A stretch of DNA of 18,844 nt from Loktanella sp. (GTDB lineage: Bacteria; Pseudomonadota; Alphaproteobacteria; Rhodobacterales; Rhodobacteraceae): contig PUNR01000255.1 of assembly GCA_003551805.1 (NCBI GenBank), positions 1 through 18,844 of the forward strand, written 5' to 3'. The stretch's first letter is position 1. Each line of letters begins with the position of its first letter. The position numbers and the translations under genes are program-made. The notes beneath the pieces are model-generated. The model was not told the origin of the DNA. It searched no databases and saw only the letters and a list, made by a program, of their open reading frames with translations. This document shows positions 1 to 7,077 of this stretch, in pieces.

Positions 1-2
1 AT

Positions 3-215
3 GAGCCGCACAGGATCGCGTTTTACCTTTATGATTTGGCGTCGGATTTTCATGCGCTTTGGAACCGTGGCAATGACGATCAGTCCCTGCGCTTCCTTCA
101 GGATGGTGATTCTGATACAACACAAGCGAAAATTGCGCTGATACGGGCTGTTGCGATTGTTATTTCGCACGGTTTGGGTATTCTTGGCGTCACACCGGCG
201 GAAGAAATGCGTTAA
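3..215 (+). CDS. argS: Arginyl-tRNA synthetase, C-terminal end (partial, 5' end outside window)
   Basis: Class I aminoacyl-tRNA synthetase that charges tRNA-Arg in the cytoplasm. Only the last 70 codons are present, in frame 3, ending at TAA 213-215. The translated tail starts EPHRIAFYLYDLASDFHALW, then continues through RFLQDG and ALIRAVAIVISHGLGILGV to end PAEEMR. This is the typical end of the DALR anticodon-binding domain of bacterial ArgS: a helix with FYLYDLA, then the WN.G tract, then the final helix leading to LGIxxPExM. The ATG at position 1 is out of frame and not a start. It is followed after 70 nt by the SPOR protein gene, the usual neighbour in Rhodobacterales. Identification rests on motif recall. 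Confidence 0.93.
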   Translation, partial: EPHRIAFYLYDLASDFHALWNRGNDDQSLRFLQDGDSDTTQAKIALIRAVAIVISHGLGILGVTPAEEMR

Positions 216-285
216 CGCAACCCCGCCTGATCGAGCAGTAGACAAGACCCCACAAGCCACAAATGGCATGGGCAGTGAGGCAGTG

Positions 286-1197
286 ATGGCAACGTATGAT
301 CAGGGGCATGCCCCGCAATCGACCAATGGGCGCGGTCAGAATTTCGTCAATGTGATCGGCGCAATCGTGTCGCTGTCCCTTATTCTGGGTGTTGGTTACT
401 GGGGCTATAAACTGATTATGCGCGACGTCAGCGGTATTCCTGTCGTCCGCGCCATGGAAGGCGACATGCGCATCCTGCCCGACAATCCGGGCGGTGATGT
501 GGCGCGTCATGCAGGCCTGTCGGTCAACGACCTTGTCGCACGCGGCGAAGCATCCGCCCCCGAAGACCGCCTTGTGCTGGCACCGACCACGGCGGGCCTT
601 GCCGCCGAAGATATGGTCGCCCCGCCAACGGCAATGGCGGATCCGGTCGGTCTGGAAAGCACTTTGCCGACACCGACCGAACAGGCGACACTGGATGTCC
701 CGCTAGGCAATACTGGTGGCACGGTTGACGAAGTTCTCGCGCTTGTTGCCGAAATCGCCGAGGCGGACGGGCAGGCCCAGATCGCCGCGATGGAACGTGT
801 ACCTGCATCAGCGCGCGGTGTTGCAGTATCACTGCGCCCTGTGGCACGGCCAGCGGGCCTGCGGCCTTCGGCAGCGGCACCTTCTGTGGCACAAGCGGCC
901 CCTGTTGCCGCGCCCGATACGACAGTCACCGCCGCCAGTTTTTCACCGGGGACCGATCTGGTGCAACTGGGCGCATTTTCGACGGCAGAACTGGCCGGTC
1001 AGGAATGGGACCGTCTGGTTGGCCGCTTTGGCGCGCTGATGAACGGGCGTGAACGCGTTGTGCAGGTCAGCACGCAGACCAGCGGCACATGGTACCGCTT
1101 GCGCGCGAGTGGCTTTTCGGACCGCGATGATGCACGCCGTTTCTGTGCCGCGCTGCAGGCCGAAGGCGCTGAATGTATCGCGGTTGTGGTCAATTAA
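286..1197 (+). CDS. SPOR-domain membrane protein (cell division/peptidoglycan binding)
   Basis: 303-aa bitopic membrane protein. Residues 1-20 are a short cytoplasmic tail and about 21-44 a single transmembrane helix (VNVIGAIVSLSLILGVGYWG). Then comes a long low-complexity Ala/Pro/Thr-rich periplasmic linker, and residues 225-303 form a SPOR domain starting LVQLGAFS with WYRLRASGF near its centre. SPOR domains bind denuded glycan strands at division septa. The reading frame is open upstream to 151, but that would overlap argS. I chose ATG 286 because GAGG at 277-280 lies five bases upstream and the protein then begins just before the membrane anchor; ATG 268 is the alternative. The TAA stop is immediately followed by the GTG of nagZ, so the two are co-transcribed. 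The domain call is firm; a specific division role is inferred. Confidence 0.88.
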   Translation: MATYDQGHAPQSTNGRGQNFVNVIGAIVSLSLILGVGYWGYKLIMRDVSGIPVVRAMEGDMRILPDNPGGDVARHAGLSVNDLVARGEASAPEDRLVLAPTTAGLAAEDMVAPPTAMADPVGLESTLPTPTEQATLDVPLGNTGGTVDEVLALVAEIAEADGQAQIAAMERVPASARGVAVSLRPVARPAGLRPSAAAPSVAQAAPVAAPDTTVTAASFSPGTDLVQLGAFSTAELAGQEWDRLVGRFGALMNGRERVVQVSTQTSGTWYRLRASGFSDRDDARRFCAALQAEGAECIAVVVN

Positions 1198-2187
1198 GTG
1201 ACGCATAGCGCGGCGATTTTTGGGCCAGCTGGGCTGGCAGTGACAGCGTGGGAACAAAGCTTCTTTCGTGAAACAGATCCGTTCGGCTTTATCCTTTTTG
1301 CGCGCAACATCGACACGCCGGACCAGTTGCGCCGCTTGACCGGTGATTTGCGTGACACTTTGGGCCGCGACGCACCAATCCTGATCGATCAGGAAGGTGG
1401 CCGCGTCCAGCGGATGCGTGCCCCGCACTGGCGCGAATACCTGCCTGCGCTGGACCAGATGGGCCGCAGCACCGATCCTTTGCGCGCGCAATATCTGCGT
1501 TACCGCCTGATCGCGCATGAATTGCGCAGTGTTGGTATCGACGTCAACTGCGCACCCCTTGCCGATATCGCCGAAGATGCGACCCATCCTTTCTTGCAAA
1601 ACCGGCTTTATGGACGCGATGTGCCGACAGTCGTCGCTGCAGCGCGCGCCTGTGCCGACGGGCTGCTGGCGGGTGGTGTTCTGCCGGTGCTGAAACATAT
1701 TCCCGGCCATGGCCGCGCGCGGGCGGACAGCCACCTGTCCTTGCCACGCGTCACCGCCAATGCCGATGAATTGGCAGCGCAGGATTTTGCGCCTTTCACG
1801 GCGTTGCGCGACCTACCGATAGGAATGACCGCGCATATCGTTTTCACCGCACTCGACCCTGACAATCCCGCCACAACCTCGCCCGTGATGATGCAGGTGA
1901 TCCGTGATCAGATCGGCTTTGACGGGCTGTTGATGACGGATGATCTGTCGATGCAGGCGCTGGCAGGCAGCATGTCCGACCGTGCGACTGCGGCCATTGC
2001 CGCCGGTTGTGACCTGATCCTGCACTGCAACGGTGATGGGGATGAAATGGGGCAGGTGGCCCGTGCCGCTGGTGCGATGTCTGACGCGGCGCTTACCCGC
2101 GCAAATCACGCGCTGGCCTTGCGCAAAACGCCCGAAACGATTGACATCGCAGCGCTAGAGGCCGAATTTGACGCGCTATTGACCTAA
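1198..2187 (+). CDS. nagZ: Beta-N-acetylhexosaminidase NagZ (glycoside hydrolase family 3)
   Basis: 329-aa cytoplasmic enzyme that removes GlcNAc from 1,6-anhydro-muropeptides during peptidoglycan recycling; in many Gram-negatives its products feed AmpR-type signalling. Visible GH3 motifs are ILIDQEGGRVQRMR (residues 61-74, substrate-binding loop), KHIPGHG followed by the Asp-Ser-His of the general acid/base dyad (166-179, D177/H179), and LLMTDDLSMQAL (nucleophile D248). Length and single-domain form fit Gram-negative NagZ. The start is GTG at 1198, with zero gap after the SPOR gene stop and no good Shine-Dalgarno, so translation is probably coupled to the upstream gene. It ends 6 nt before scpA. 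All catalytic residues look intact. Confidence 0.95.
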   Translation: MTHSAAIFGPAGLAVTAWEQSFFRETDPFGFILFARNIDTPDQLRRLTGDLRDTLGRDAPILIDQEGGRVQRMRAPHWREYLPALDQMGRSTDPLRAQYLRYRLIAHELRSVGIDVNCAPLADIAEDATHPFLQNRLYGRDVPTVVAAARACADGLLAGGVLPVLKHIPGHGRARADSHLSLPRVTANADELAAQDFAPFTALRDLPIGMTAHIVFTALDPDNPATTSPVMMQVIRDQIGFDGLLMTDDLSMQALAGSMSDRATAAIAAGCDLILHCNGDGDEMGQVARAAGAMSDAALTRANHALALRKTPETIDIAALEAEFDALLT

Positions 2188-2193
2188 GGTCCG

Positions 2194-2988
2194 ATGCCGA
2201 TGGATGATTTCGAGGATGACACGACCCGTATCAGCGCCCGCGTCGCCGCCGAGGCGCTGATTGTCGATGTCGGTGCGTTTGAAGGCCCGCTCGACCTGCT
2301 CCTGACCTTGTCACGCACGCAAAAGGTGGATCTGCGGCAAATCTCGATCTTGGCGCTTGCGCAGCAATATCTGGCCTTCGTCGAACAGGCCAAGGCGCTG
2401 CGACTGGAACTGGCCGCCGATTATCTGGTGATGGCGGCATGGCTCGCCTTTCTGAAATCCCGCTTGCTGCTGCCGCCTGATCCGCGCGAAGAAGGTCCAT
2501 CGGGCGAAGAACTTGCCGCACATCTGGCCTTTCAGTTGGAACGTCTGGCGGCGATGCGCGAATCCGCGGCTAAACTAATGGCCCGCGATCAGTTGGGTCG
2601 TGACTTTTTCGCGCGTGGCATCACCGAAGACGTGCAGCGCGTGCGGCGGATCAGCTATACCGCGACGCTGCTTGATCTGATGCAAGGCTATGCCCGCATC
2701 CGCACGCGTGATGATTTCCGACCTTTCGTGATGGACCGGCAGCATGTGATGACGATGGAGCAGGCGCTGGAACGGATGCGCCAGCTGATCGGCTTTGCCG
2801 GGGACTGGACCGATATCGCCAGCTACTTGCCCGATGGTTGGGACGCAGATCCGCAACGTAGGCGGTCCACGACGGCGGCAACCTTTGCCGCGTCGCTGGA
2901 ACTGGCCAAAGAAGGCAAGATCGAAATCCGTCAGGCTGACAGTTTCGCCCCGATCCAGATTCGCAAGAAAGACCCGCGCCATGGCTAA
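2194..2988 (+). CDS. scpA: Segregation and condensation protein A
   Basis: 264-aa kleisin subunit that bridges the SMC heads in the bacterial condensin complex (Smc-ScpA-ScpB). Diagnostic stretches are FEGPLDLLLTLSRTQKVDLR (residues 29-48, N-terminal SMC-neck contact), AADYLVMAAWLAFLKSRLLL in the following helix, and a C-terminal winged helix with the K.GKIEIRQ..SFAPI.IR pattern near 243-261. The stop/start region TAAGGTCCGATG supplies an AAGG four bases before ATG 2194; ATG 2200 is a possible alternative. The 3' end overlaps scpB by 8 nt, implying translational coupling and balanced production of the partners. No smc gene is in the window. Confidence 0.95.
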   Translation: MPMDDFEDDTTRISARVAAEALIVDVGAFEGPLDLLLTLSRTQKVDLRQISILALAQQYLAFVEQAKALRLELAADYLVMAAWLAFLKSRLLLPPDPREEGPSGEELAAHLAFQLERLAAMRESAAKLMARDQLGRDFFARGITEDVQRVRRISYTATLLDLMQGYARIRTRDDFRPFVMDRQHVMTMEQALERMRQLIGFAGDWTDIASYLPDGWDADPQRRRSTTAATFAASLELAKEGKIEIRQADSFAPIQIRKKDPRHG

Positions 2989-3622
2989 AACGCAAAATGA
3001 CAGCCTGTTCGACGCCCCGCCCATCGGCGAACAGGAACGCATGGTCGAGGCGATCTTGTTCGCCAGCGCCGATCCGGTGACGGTCCAGCAACTGGCAGGC
3101 CGGATGCCGCATGGTTGTGATCCGGCAGAAGCGCTGGCCTATCTGCGCAAACGCTATGACGGACGTGGCGTGAATGTGGTGCGCATCGGCGACGCTTGGG
3201 CAATCCGCACAGCGCCGGACCTTGGTTTTCTGATGCAAAAGGAAATTGTCGAAACCCGCAAATTATCGCGCGCCGCGATCGAAACACTCGCCATTGTTGC
3301 TTATCACCAGCCAGTCACCCGCGCCGAGATCGAGGAAATCCGCGGCGTTAGCGTCAGCCGTGGCACCATCGATCAACTGATCGAAATGGAATGGATAAGG
3401 TTCGGACGTCGCAAGATGACCCCGGGAAGGCCGGTCACCTTTGTCGTCACCCAAGGCTTTCTGGATCACTTCGGTCTGGAAACCGCCCGTGACCTGCCGG
3501 GGCTCAAGGAATTGCGCGCTGCAGGGCTGCTCGAAAACCGCCCCCCGCCCGGTACAACAACACTTGGCGATCACGAAGACGAAACCGGCAATGCCGACCA
3601 GTCAGAGCTGTTTGAAGATTAG
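2981..3622 (+). CDS. scpB: Segregation and condensation protein B
   Basis: 213-aa double winged-helix protein that dimerises and binds ScpA in the condensin complex. Motifs: MVEAILFASADPVT at residues 21-34 (first winged helix), LSRAAIETLAIVAYHQPVTR at 95-114 followed by AEIEEIRGV (the ScpB signature), and GRPVTFVVTQGFLDHFGL at 149-166 (second winged helix). An open frame extends upstream inside scpA, but ATG 2981 gives the normal ScpB N-terminus and the common 8-nt overlap with the scpA stop. The acidic tail (HEDETGNADQSELFED) is poorly conserved in the family. In several Rhodobacterales genomes tatABC follows scpB; here a 59-codon small gene follows instead. Confidence 0.94.
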   Translation: MAKTQNDSLFDAPPIGEQERMVEAILFASADPVTVQQLAGRMPHGCDPAEALAYLRKRYDGRGVNVVRIGDAWAIRTAPDLGFLMQKEIVETRKLSRAAIETLAIVAYHQPVTRAEIEEIRGVSVSRGTIDQLIEMEWIRFGRRKMTPGRPVTFVVTQGFLDHFGLETARDLPGLKELRAAGLLENRPPPGTTTLGDHEDETGNADQSELFED

Positions 3623-3667
3623 CACGATCTGCACTATGTAAAGCTTAGTAACCGAAAGGACGTAACG

Positions 3668-3847
3668 ATGAACATGAACAGGCTGATTTCGATGCTTGTC
3701 CGGCAGTTGATGAACGTGGGTATCCGCAAAGGCATCAGCATGGCCTCAGGCCGTGGGGCGAAAAAGTCAGGCGGGTCGTCGGTAAACCCGACCACTGGGG
3801 CTGGCACAAAACAAGCTGCTAAAATTGCGCGCCGGACGATGCGGTAG
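3668..3847 (+). CDS. Small basic hypothetical protein (59 aa) downstream of scpB
   Basis: Open reading frame of 59 codons, starting MNMNRLISMLVRQLMNVGIR and ending AAKIARRTMR at TAG 3845-3847. AAAGGA at 3655-3660 is a good Shine-Dalgarno seven bases before the ATG, the best supported part of the call. The N-terminal 25 residues could form an amphipathic helix (alternating Leu/Ile/Met and Arg/Asn); the rest is Gly/Ser/Lys-rich and strongly basic, with no acidic residue anywhere. It begins 45 nt after scpB on the same strand and overlaps the 3' end of the convergent dcd by 29 nt. I recall similar short Met/Arg-rich proteins in Rhodobacterales but no described function. Membrane-surface or nucleic-acid binding would be speculation. 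Confidence 0.68.
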   Translation: MNMNRLISMLVRQLMNVGIRKGISMASGRGAKKSGGSSVNPTTGAGTKQAAKIARRTMR

Positions 3848-4919
3848 CTTTGAAATGCTTGGACAGCTTTAATCCCTGTCCCTGATAATTCGATTTGATC
3901 GCCTGCCCGTAAAGCGCTTCGGGCAGGGCGGACATATGTTCGTACACCAGCCGCCCGACGACCTGCCCATGTTCCAGCACAAACGGGGCTTCGTGGCAGC
4001 GCACCTCTAGCACGCCGCGCGATCCTGCACCGCCTGCGGCGGCATAACCGAACCCGGGGTCAAAGAATCCAGCGTAATGCACGCGAAATTCACCCACCAT
4101 CGCCAGATAGGGCGCCATTTCCGCGGCCTGCATCGGCGGAATCACAATCGATTCGCGACTGACAAGAATATAGAACGCACCCGGATCAAGGATGATCCAG
4201 CCGGTATCGGTATGGACAGGCTCCCAAAACTCGGTCGGGTCATAATGGTCCAGTTTGGCCAGATCGATCACGCCGGTATGCGGTTTGGCGCGATACCCGA
4301 CCAGATTGCCGCTGTCGGGACGGAGATCGACAGAAAATCCCAGACCATCAGAAATGACAGGATCACCTGACACGATGGGTGTCTGGCCATGTAGCGCGCG
4401 CAAATCCTCGTCCGACATCAGCGTTTTGCCCATGCGAAAAATGATCTGGTTCAGCATCTGCCCGGGCTGGGCGACGACAGAAAATGATCGTGGGCAGATT
4501 TCCACGTAAAGCGGGCCGTTGTATCCTGCAGGCACACGGTCAAACTCGACCCCGTGATCGGTGATAATGCGTGTCAGCAGGTCCAGCCGCCCGATCGAGG
4601 ATTTCGCCGATGCAGCGCCTGTCATGCCAACGGGCAGTGACAGGCTTTCCATCAAGGGCACCACATAGACGCAGCCTTTTTCCAGCACGGCCCCGCCTGT
4701 CAGATCAATCGTATGCATCTGGAAATCAGCAAGCCGTTGCGTGACGGTCCGTGTCCGGCCCGCCAGAAATGACGCACGCACACGGTAAGCGACCGTGCCA
4801 AGGCGCAGGTCCAAAGATGCAGGCTGGATCTGCCCCGCAGCAATCGGGGCCGCAGCGCTGATCGCGCCACTGGCAATCATATCGCGGATTTGATGGTCTG
4901 CCAGAACGCCGTTTTGCAT
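3819..4919 (-). CDS. dcd: Two-domain 2'-deoxycytidine 5'-triphosphate deaminase
   Basis: 366-aa cytoplasmic enzyme of the dCTP deaminase/dUTPase superfamily, converting dCTP to dUTP for dTTP synthesis. It is about twice the length of E. coli Dcd (193 aa). The first half carries IQPASLDLRLG (31-41), ASAKSSIGRLDLL (103-115) and EFDRVPAGYNGPLYVEI (125-141) with the presumed catalytic Glu140. The second half repeats the fold: DPGAFYILVSRESIVIP (245-261), HYAGFFDPGFG (281-291), GVLEVRC (302-308, Glu305), and a tail SNYQGQGLKLSKHF like the closing lid of Dcd. The alphaproteobacterial bidomain family (Pfam DCD_N/DCD_C type) matches. AAGGGA lies nine bases upstream of ATG 4919. It sits just after tRNA-Pro on the same strand. 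Confidence 0.9.
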   Translation of the reverse strand: MQNGVLADHQIRDMIASGAISAAAPIAAGQIQPASLDLRLGTVAYRVRASFLAGRTRTVTQRLADFQMHTIDLTGGAVLEKGCVYVVPLMESLSLPVGMTGAASAKSSIGRLDLLTRIITDHGVEFDRVPAGYNGPLYVEICPRSFSVVAQPGQMLNQIIFRMGKTLMSDEDLRALHGQTPIVSGDPVISDGLGFSVDLRPDSGNLVGYRAKPHTGVIDLAKLDHYDPTEFWEPVHTDTGWIILDPGAFYILVSRESIVIPPMQAAEMAPYLAMVGEFRVHYAGFFDPGFGYAAAGGAGSRGVLEVRCHEAPFVLEHGQVVGRLVYEHMSALPEALYGQAIKSNYQGQGLKLSKHFKATASSGAQF

Positions 4920-4942
4920 GGTGATTGTCCCTTTTGGATACC

Positions 4943-4975
4943 AAAACGCCCGCCACGTAAAAACGCAAGCGGGCG
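4943..4975 (-). terminator. Terminator-like hairpin between tRNA-Pro and dcd
   Basis: On the minus strand CGCCCGC (4975-4969) pairs perfectly with GCGGGCG (4953-4947). Inside the loop CGT/ACG can add three more pairs closing a T4 loop. The stem is followed by four T residues (4946-4943). It lies 8 nt beyond the encoded CCA of tRNA-Pro and 23 nt before the dcd start codon. The likely role is to end the tRNA transcript or limit read-through into dcd. The short U-tract makes strength uncertain. Confidence 0.6.
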
Positions 4976-4983
4976 GTTGTGAT

Positions 4984-5060
4984 TGGTCGGGCTAGCAGGA
5001 CTCGAACCTGCGACCTTCCGTCCCCCAGACGGACGCGCTACCAGGCTGCGCTATAGCCCG
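4984..5060 (-). tRNA. tRNA-Pro (anticodon GGG)
   Basis: A 77-nt cloverleaf reads cleanly on the minus strand. The acceptor stem CGGGCTA pairs with TAGCCCG. The D-arm is GCGC-AGCCTGGTA-GCGC, the anticodon stem TCCGT/ACGGA with loop CTGGGGG, and the T-arm GCAGG-TTCGAGT-CCTGC. Discriminator A is followed by an encoded CCA. With a seven-base loop, positions 34-36 are GGG, which decodes CCC and CCU proline codons. All arms are perfectly paired. Confidence 0.97.
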
Positions 5061-5070
5061 ACTGAGGCTG

Positions 5071-5098
5071 TTCATACTGGAATTCTGCGCAGGAACAA
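5071..5098 (-). promoter_or_regulatory. Candidate sigma-70-type promoter for tRNA-Pro
   Basis: Minus strand: TTGTTC (5098-5093), 16-bp spacer, TATGAA (5076-5071), ending 10 nt before the mature tRNA 5' end at 5060. Position fits a tRNA promoter well; the hexamers match consensus only partly. Inference from spacing. Confidence 0.4.
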
Positions 5099-5121
5099 GC
5101 CCGAAAAGCGCGAGAAATCCG

Positions 5122-5155
5122 CATCGTCAGAGCCTAAATATCCCCGCCGGAGGCA
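5122..5155 (-). repeat. Dispersed intergenic repeat, copy 1
   Basis: The minus strand reads TGCCTCCGGCGGGG, then ATATTTAGG, then CTCTGACGATG. It matches the sequence at 8606-8639 at 33 of 34 positions. It lies between the merR stop and the tRNA-Pro promoter. A short CCTC-CGGC-GGGG hairpin followed by ATATTT can be drawn, so it may act as a weak terminator for the merR transcript. Confidence 0.75.
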
Positions 5156-5173
5156 TAAAAGTTTTTACCCCAC

Positions 5174-5704
5174 CTAACGGTATTGCATCCGGTCGCGCAA
5201 ATGCTCCAGCCGGGTCAAAAGCGGGGCAATTTTGGCGGCGTTGTGCTGCAATTGACGTGCTTGCAACGGTGCACGGGCAAGCAGGCGGGGTGATTGGTCA
5301 TCTGGCTTGGCAGGCGTTTCGTCAAAGGGCAGGGCGGTTTGTGCAGGCTGGGGTTCTGGCTGTGCAGGCTTTGGCGCTTCCGCGACGGGATCAACCACAG
5401 GCGCAACCTCGGCCGGTTCCTGATGTGGCGTTACGCTGGGGCCAAGCGCGGCGACAAAACGCACGCCTTTCTCGCGCAGCAGCTTTTGTACGCCTTTGAT
5501 GGTCAGCCCGTCTTCGTGCAGCAATTGCTTGATCCCGCCCAGTAGATCCATATCGCTGGGGCGGTAATAGCGCCGGCCACCCGCGCCTTTGACAGGGCGG
5601 ATCTGGCTGAATTTGGTTTCCCAAAAGCGCAGCACATGGGTCGGGGTGTCAAGCCAGTCAGCGACTTCACTAATCGTCCGAAAGGCGTCTTTGGCTTTGT
5701 CCAT
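5174..5704 (-). CDS. MerR-family transcriptional regulator
   Basis: 176-aa DNA-binding protein. Residues 8-76 form a MerR winged helix-turn-helix: FRTISEVADWLDTPTHVLRF, then WETKF, then RRYYRPSDMDLL and IKQLLHEDGLTIKGVQKLL. The remainder (about 88-140) is a Pro/Ala/Glu-rich linker followed by a short helical C-terminus (ARQLQHNAAKIAPLLTRLEHLRDRM) that may dimerise. There is no Cys-based metal-binding loop, so it is not a metal sensor. Its ATG is 3 nt after the ihfA stop without a convincing Shine-Dalgarno, implying translational coupling. The ihfA-merR pairing is common in Alphaproteobacteria. Its target is unknown from sequence; autoregulation or control of the lipid cluster is only a guess. 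Confidence 0.88.
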   Translation of the reverse strand: MDKAKDAFRTISEVADWLDTPTHVLRFWETKFSQIRPVKGAGGRRYYRPSDMDLLGGIKQLLHEDGLTIKGVQKLLREKGVRFVAALGPSVTPHQEPAEVAPVVDPVAEAPKPAQPEPQPAQTALPFDETPAKPDDQSPRLLARAPLQARQLQHNAAKIAPLLTRLEHLRDRMQYR

Positions 5705-5707
5705 GGG

Positions 5708-6010
5708 TCAGGACTTGTTCCCGTCGGCGACACGATCTTTCATCAGATGCGATGGGCGAAAGGTCAGCACGCGGCGGGGATGGATCGGCACTTCTTCACC
5801 GGTCTTGGGGTTGCGACCAACGCGGGCCGCCTTGTCACGGACGCTAAAGGTGCCGAAAGACGAAATCTTTACCGTATCACCTGACACCAGAGAATCGGAA
5901 ATATGGGTCAGCACGCTTTCCACGAGGTCCGCGCTGTCGTTGCGCGACAGGCCCACCTCGTTGTGAACCGCCTCTGCCAGATCCATACGTGTCAATGTCT
6001 TATCTGCCAT
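5708..6010 (-). CDS. ihfA: Integration host factor subunit alpha
   Basis: 100-aa HU/IHF-type DNA-bending protein; with IhfB (not in the window) it binds specific sites and bends DNA sharply in transcription, replication and recombination. Hallmarks are LTRMDLAEAVHNEVGLSR at the N-terminus, VKISSFGTFSVRDKAARVGR (47-66), the beta-arm tip RNPKTGEEVPI (66-76), and PRRVLTFRPSHLMKDRV (78-94). ATG 6010 has AGGGG seven bases upstream. The 94-nt gap after fabH contains a possible promoter, so ihfA-merR may form a sub-operon of the plsX-fabH cluster. Alpha rather than beta is chosen from the VPIHPRRVLTFRPS pattern and the merR neighbour. Confidence 0.93.
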   Translation of the reverse strand: MADKTLTRMDLAEAVHNEVGLSRNDSADLVESVLTHISDSLVSGDTVKISSFGTFSVRDKAARVGRNPKTGEEVPIHPRRVLTFRPSHLMKDRVADGNKS

Positions 6011-6034
6011 CGCTTATCCCCTGTCATTTCGCGT

Positions 6035-6064
6035 AACATTGGCGAAAGCGAATTTCAGAGTCAA
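6035..6064 (-). promoter_or_regulatory. Candidate promoter upstream of ihfA
   Basis: Minus strand: TTGACT (6064-6059), an 18-bp spacer, then AATGTT (6040-6035), 24 nt before the ihfA start codon. The -35 element is good and the -10 element weak. It would allow ihfA-merR expression independent of fabH. Inference only. Confidence 0.35.
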
Positions 6065-6104
6065 TAACAAGGACTTGAACAGGCAAGATAAGAGCGGTTT
6101 TCGC

Positions 6105-7076
6105 CTACCAGCGCAGGACGACCGACCCCCAGGCCAAACCGCCGCCGATTGCTTCGGTCACGACCAGATCGCCAGGCTTGATCTGGCCATTTGCGACACC
6201 CACCGACAACGCCAGCGGGATCGACGCAGCAGAGGTATTGCCATGGTCCTGCACGGTCACAATCACGCGGTCCATGCCGACGCCAAGCTTTTTGGCTGTG
6301 GCCTGAATGATGCGGATATTGGCCTGATGCGGCACAACCCAAGTGACGTCGTCAGCGCCCAGACCGACCTTTTCGAGGGCGGTTTCGGCAGTCTGAGCCA
6401 GTTTTTCAACTGCATGGCGAAACAATTCGCGGCCTTCCATGCGTACGACGCCTGTATTCTGGGTCGACACGCCGCCATCGACGTAAAGTAAATCCTTGTA
6501 GCGCCCGTCAGAATTCAGATCGACTGACAGGATGCCACGATCGTCGGTGCTGCCATCGCCGTCTTCGGCCGACAGGATCAGCGCACCGGCGCCATCACCA
6601 AACAGAACGCAGGTCGCACGATCGGTCCAGTCCATGATCTTGCTGAACGTTTCGGCGCCGATCACCATGACGGTATTCGCCTGACCAGATGCGATTAGCG
6701 CATTGGCGGTTGACATCGCATAGACAAAGCCTGCGCAAACCGCTTGGATATCAAAGGCATAGCCGGTGGTGTTGCCAATCGCGCGCTGCACGATTGTCGC
6801 GGTGGACGGAAAGGTCAGATCAGCCGTTGATGTGGCCAGCACAATCGCATCGATCTGGTTGGCGTCAATCTGTGCCATCGCAAGCGCGGCTTTGGCGGCG
6901 TGAATGGCAAGGTCGGACGTGGTCTGGCCGGGGGCTGCGAAGTGCCGCCGTTCGATGCCGGACCGTGTCTTGATCCATTCATCTGACGTTTCCAGCGTTT
7001 TTTCAAATTCGCTATTGGGAACAATGCGTTCGGGAAGGTAATGACCGATCCCTTTGACCACTGCACGACGTGCCAT
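6105..7076 (-). CDS. fabH: 3-oxoacyl-[ACP] synthase III (FabH)
   Basis: 323-aa initiating condensing enzyme of type II fatty-acid synthesis, joining acetyl-CoA and malonyl-ACP. The thiolase-fold catalytic triad is intact: Cys114 in DIQAVCAGF, His250 in VVPHQANIRI and Asn280 in DHGNTSAAS. Other signatures are SDEWIKTRSGIERRH (31-45), FGDGAGALIL (159-168) and the C-terminal GGGLAWGSVVLRW. An in-frame upstream extension runs back into plsX, but ATG 7076 gives the canonical N-terminus and lies one base after the plsX stop (TAAAATG). It therefore sits in the plsX operon, which couples acyl-phosphate formation for phospholipid synthesis to fatty-acid initiation. Confidence 0.97.
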   Translation of the reverse strand: MARRAVVKGIGHYLPERIVPNSEFEKTLETSDEWIKTRSGIERRHFAAPGQTTSDLAIHAAKAALAMAQIDANQIDAIVLATSTADLTFPSTATIVQRAIGNTTGYAFDIQAVCAGFVYAMSTANALIASGQANTVMVIGAETFSKIMDWTDRATCVLFGDGAGALILSAEDGDGSTDDRGILSVDLNSDGRYKDLLYVDGGVSTQNTGVVRMEGRELFRHAVEKLAQTAETALEKVGLGADDVTWVVPHQANIRIIQATAKKLGVGMDRVIVTVQDHGNTSAASIPLALSVGVANGQIKPGDLVVTEAIGGGLAWGSVVLRW

Positions 7077-7077
7077 T

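Noticed and set aside
1..150. ATG at position 1 as a gene start
   Set aside because: That frame is not the coding one; frame 3 gives the ArgS C-terminus without interruption to its stop at 215.
943..1734. 263-codon minus-strand open frame opposite the SPOR gene and nagZ
   Set aside because: It overlaps two well-supported genes, has no recognisable domain, and arises from GC-biased third positions on the opposite strand.
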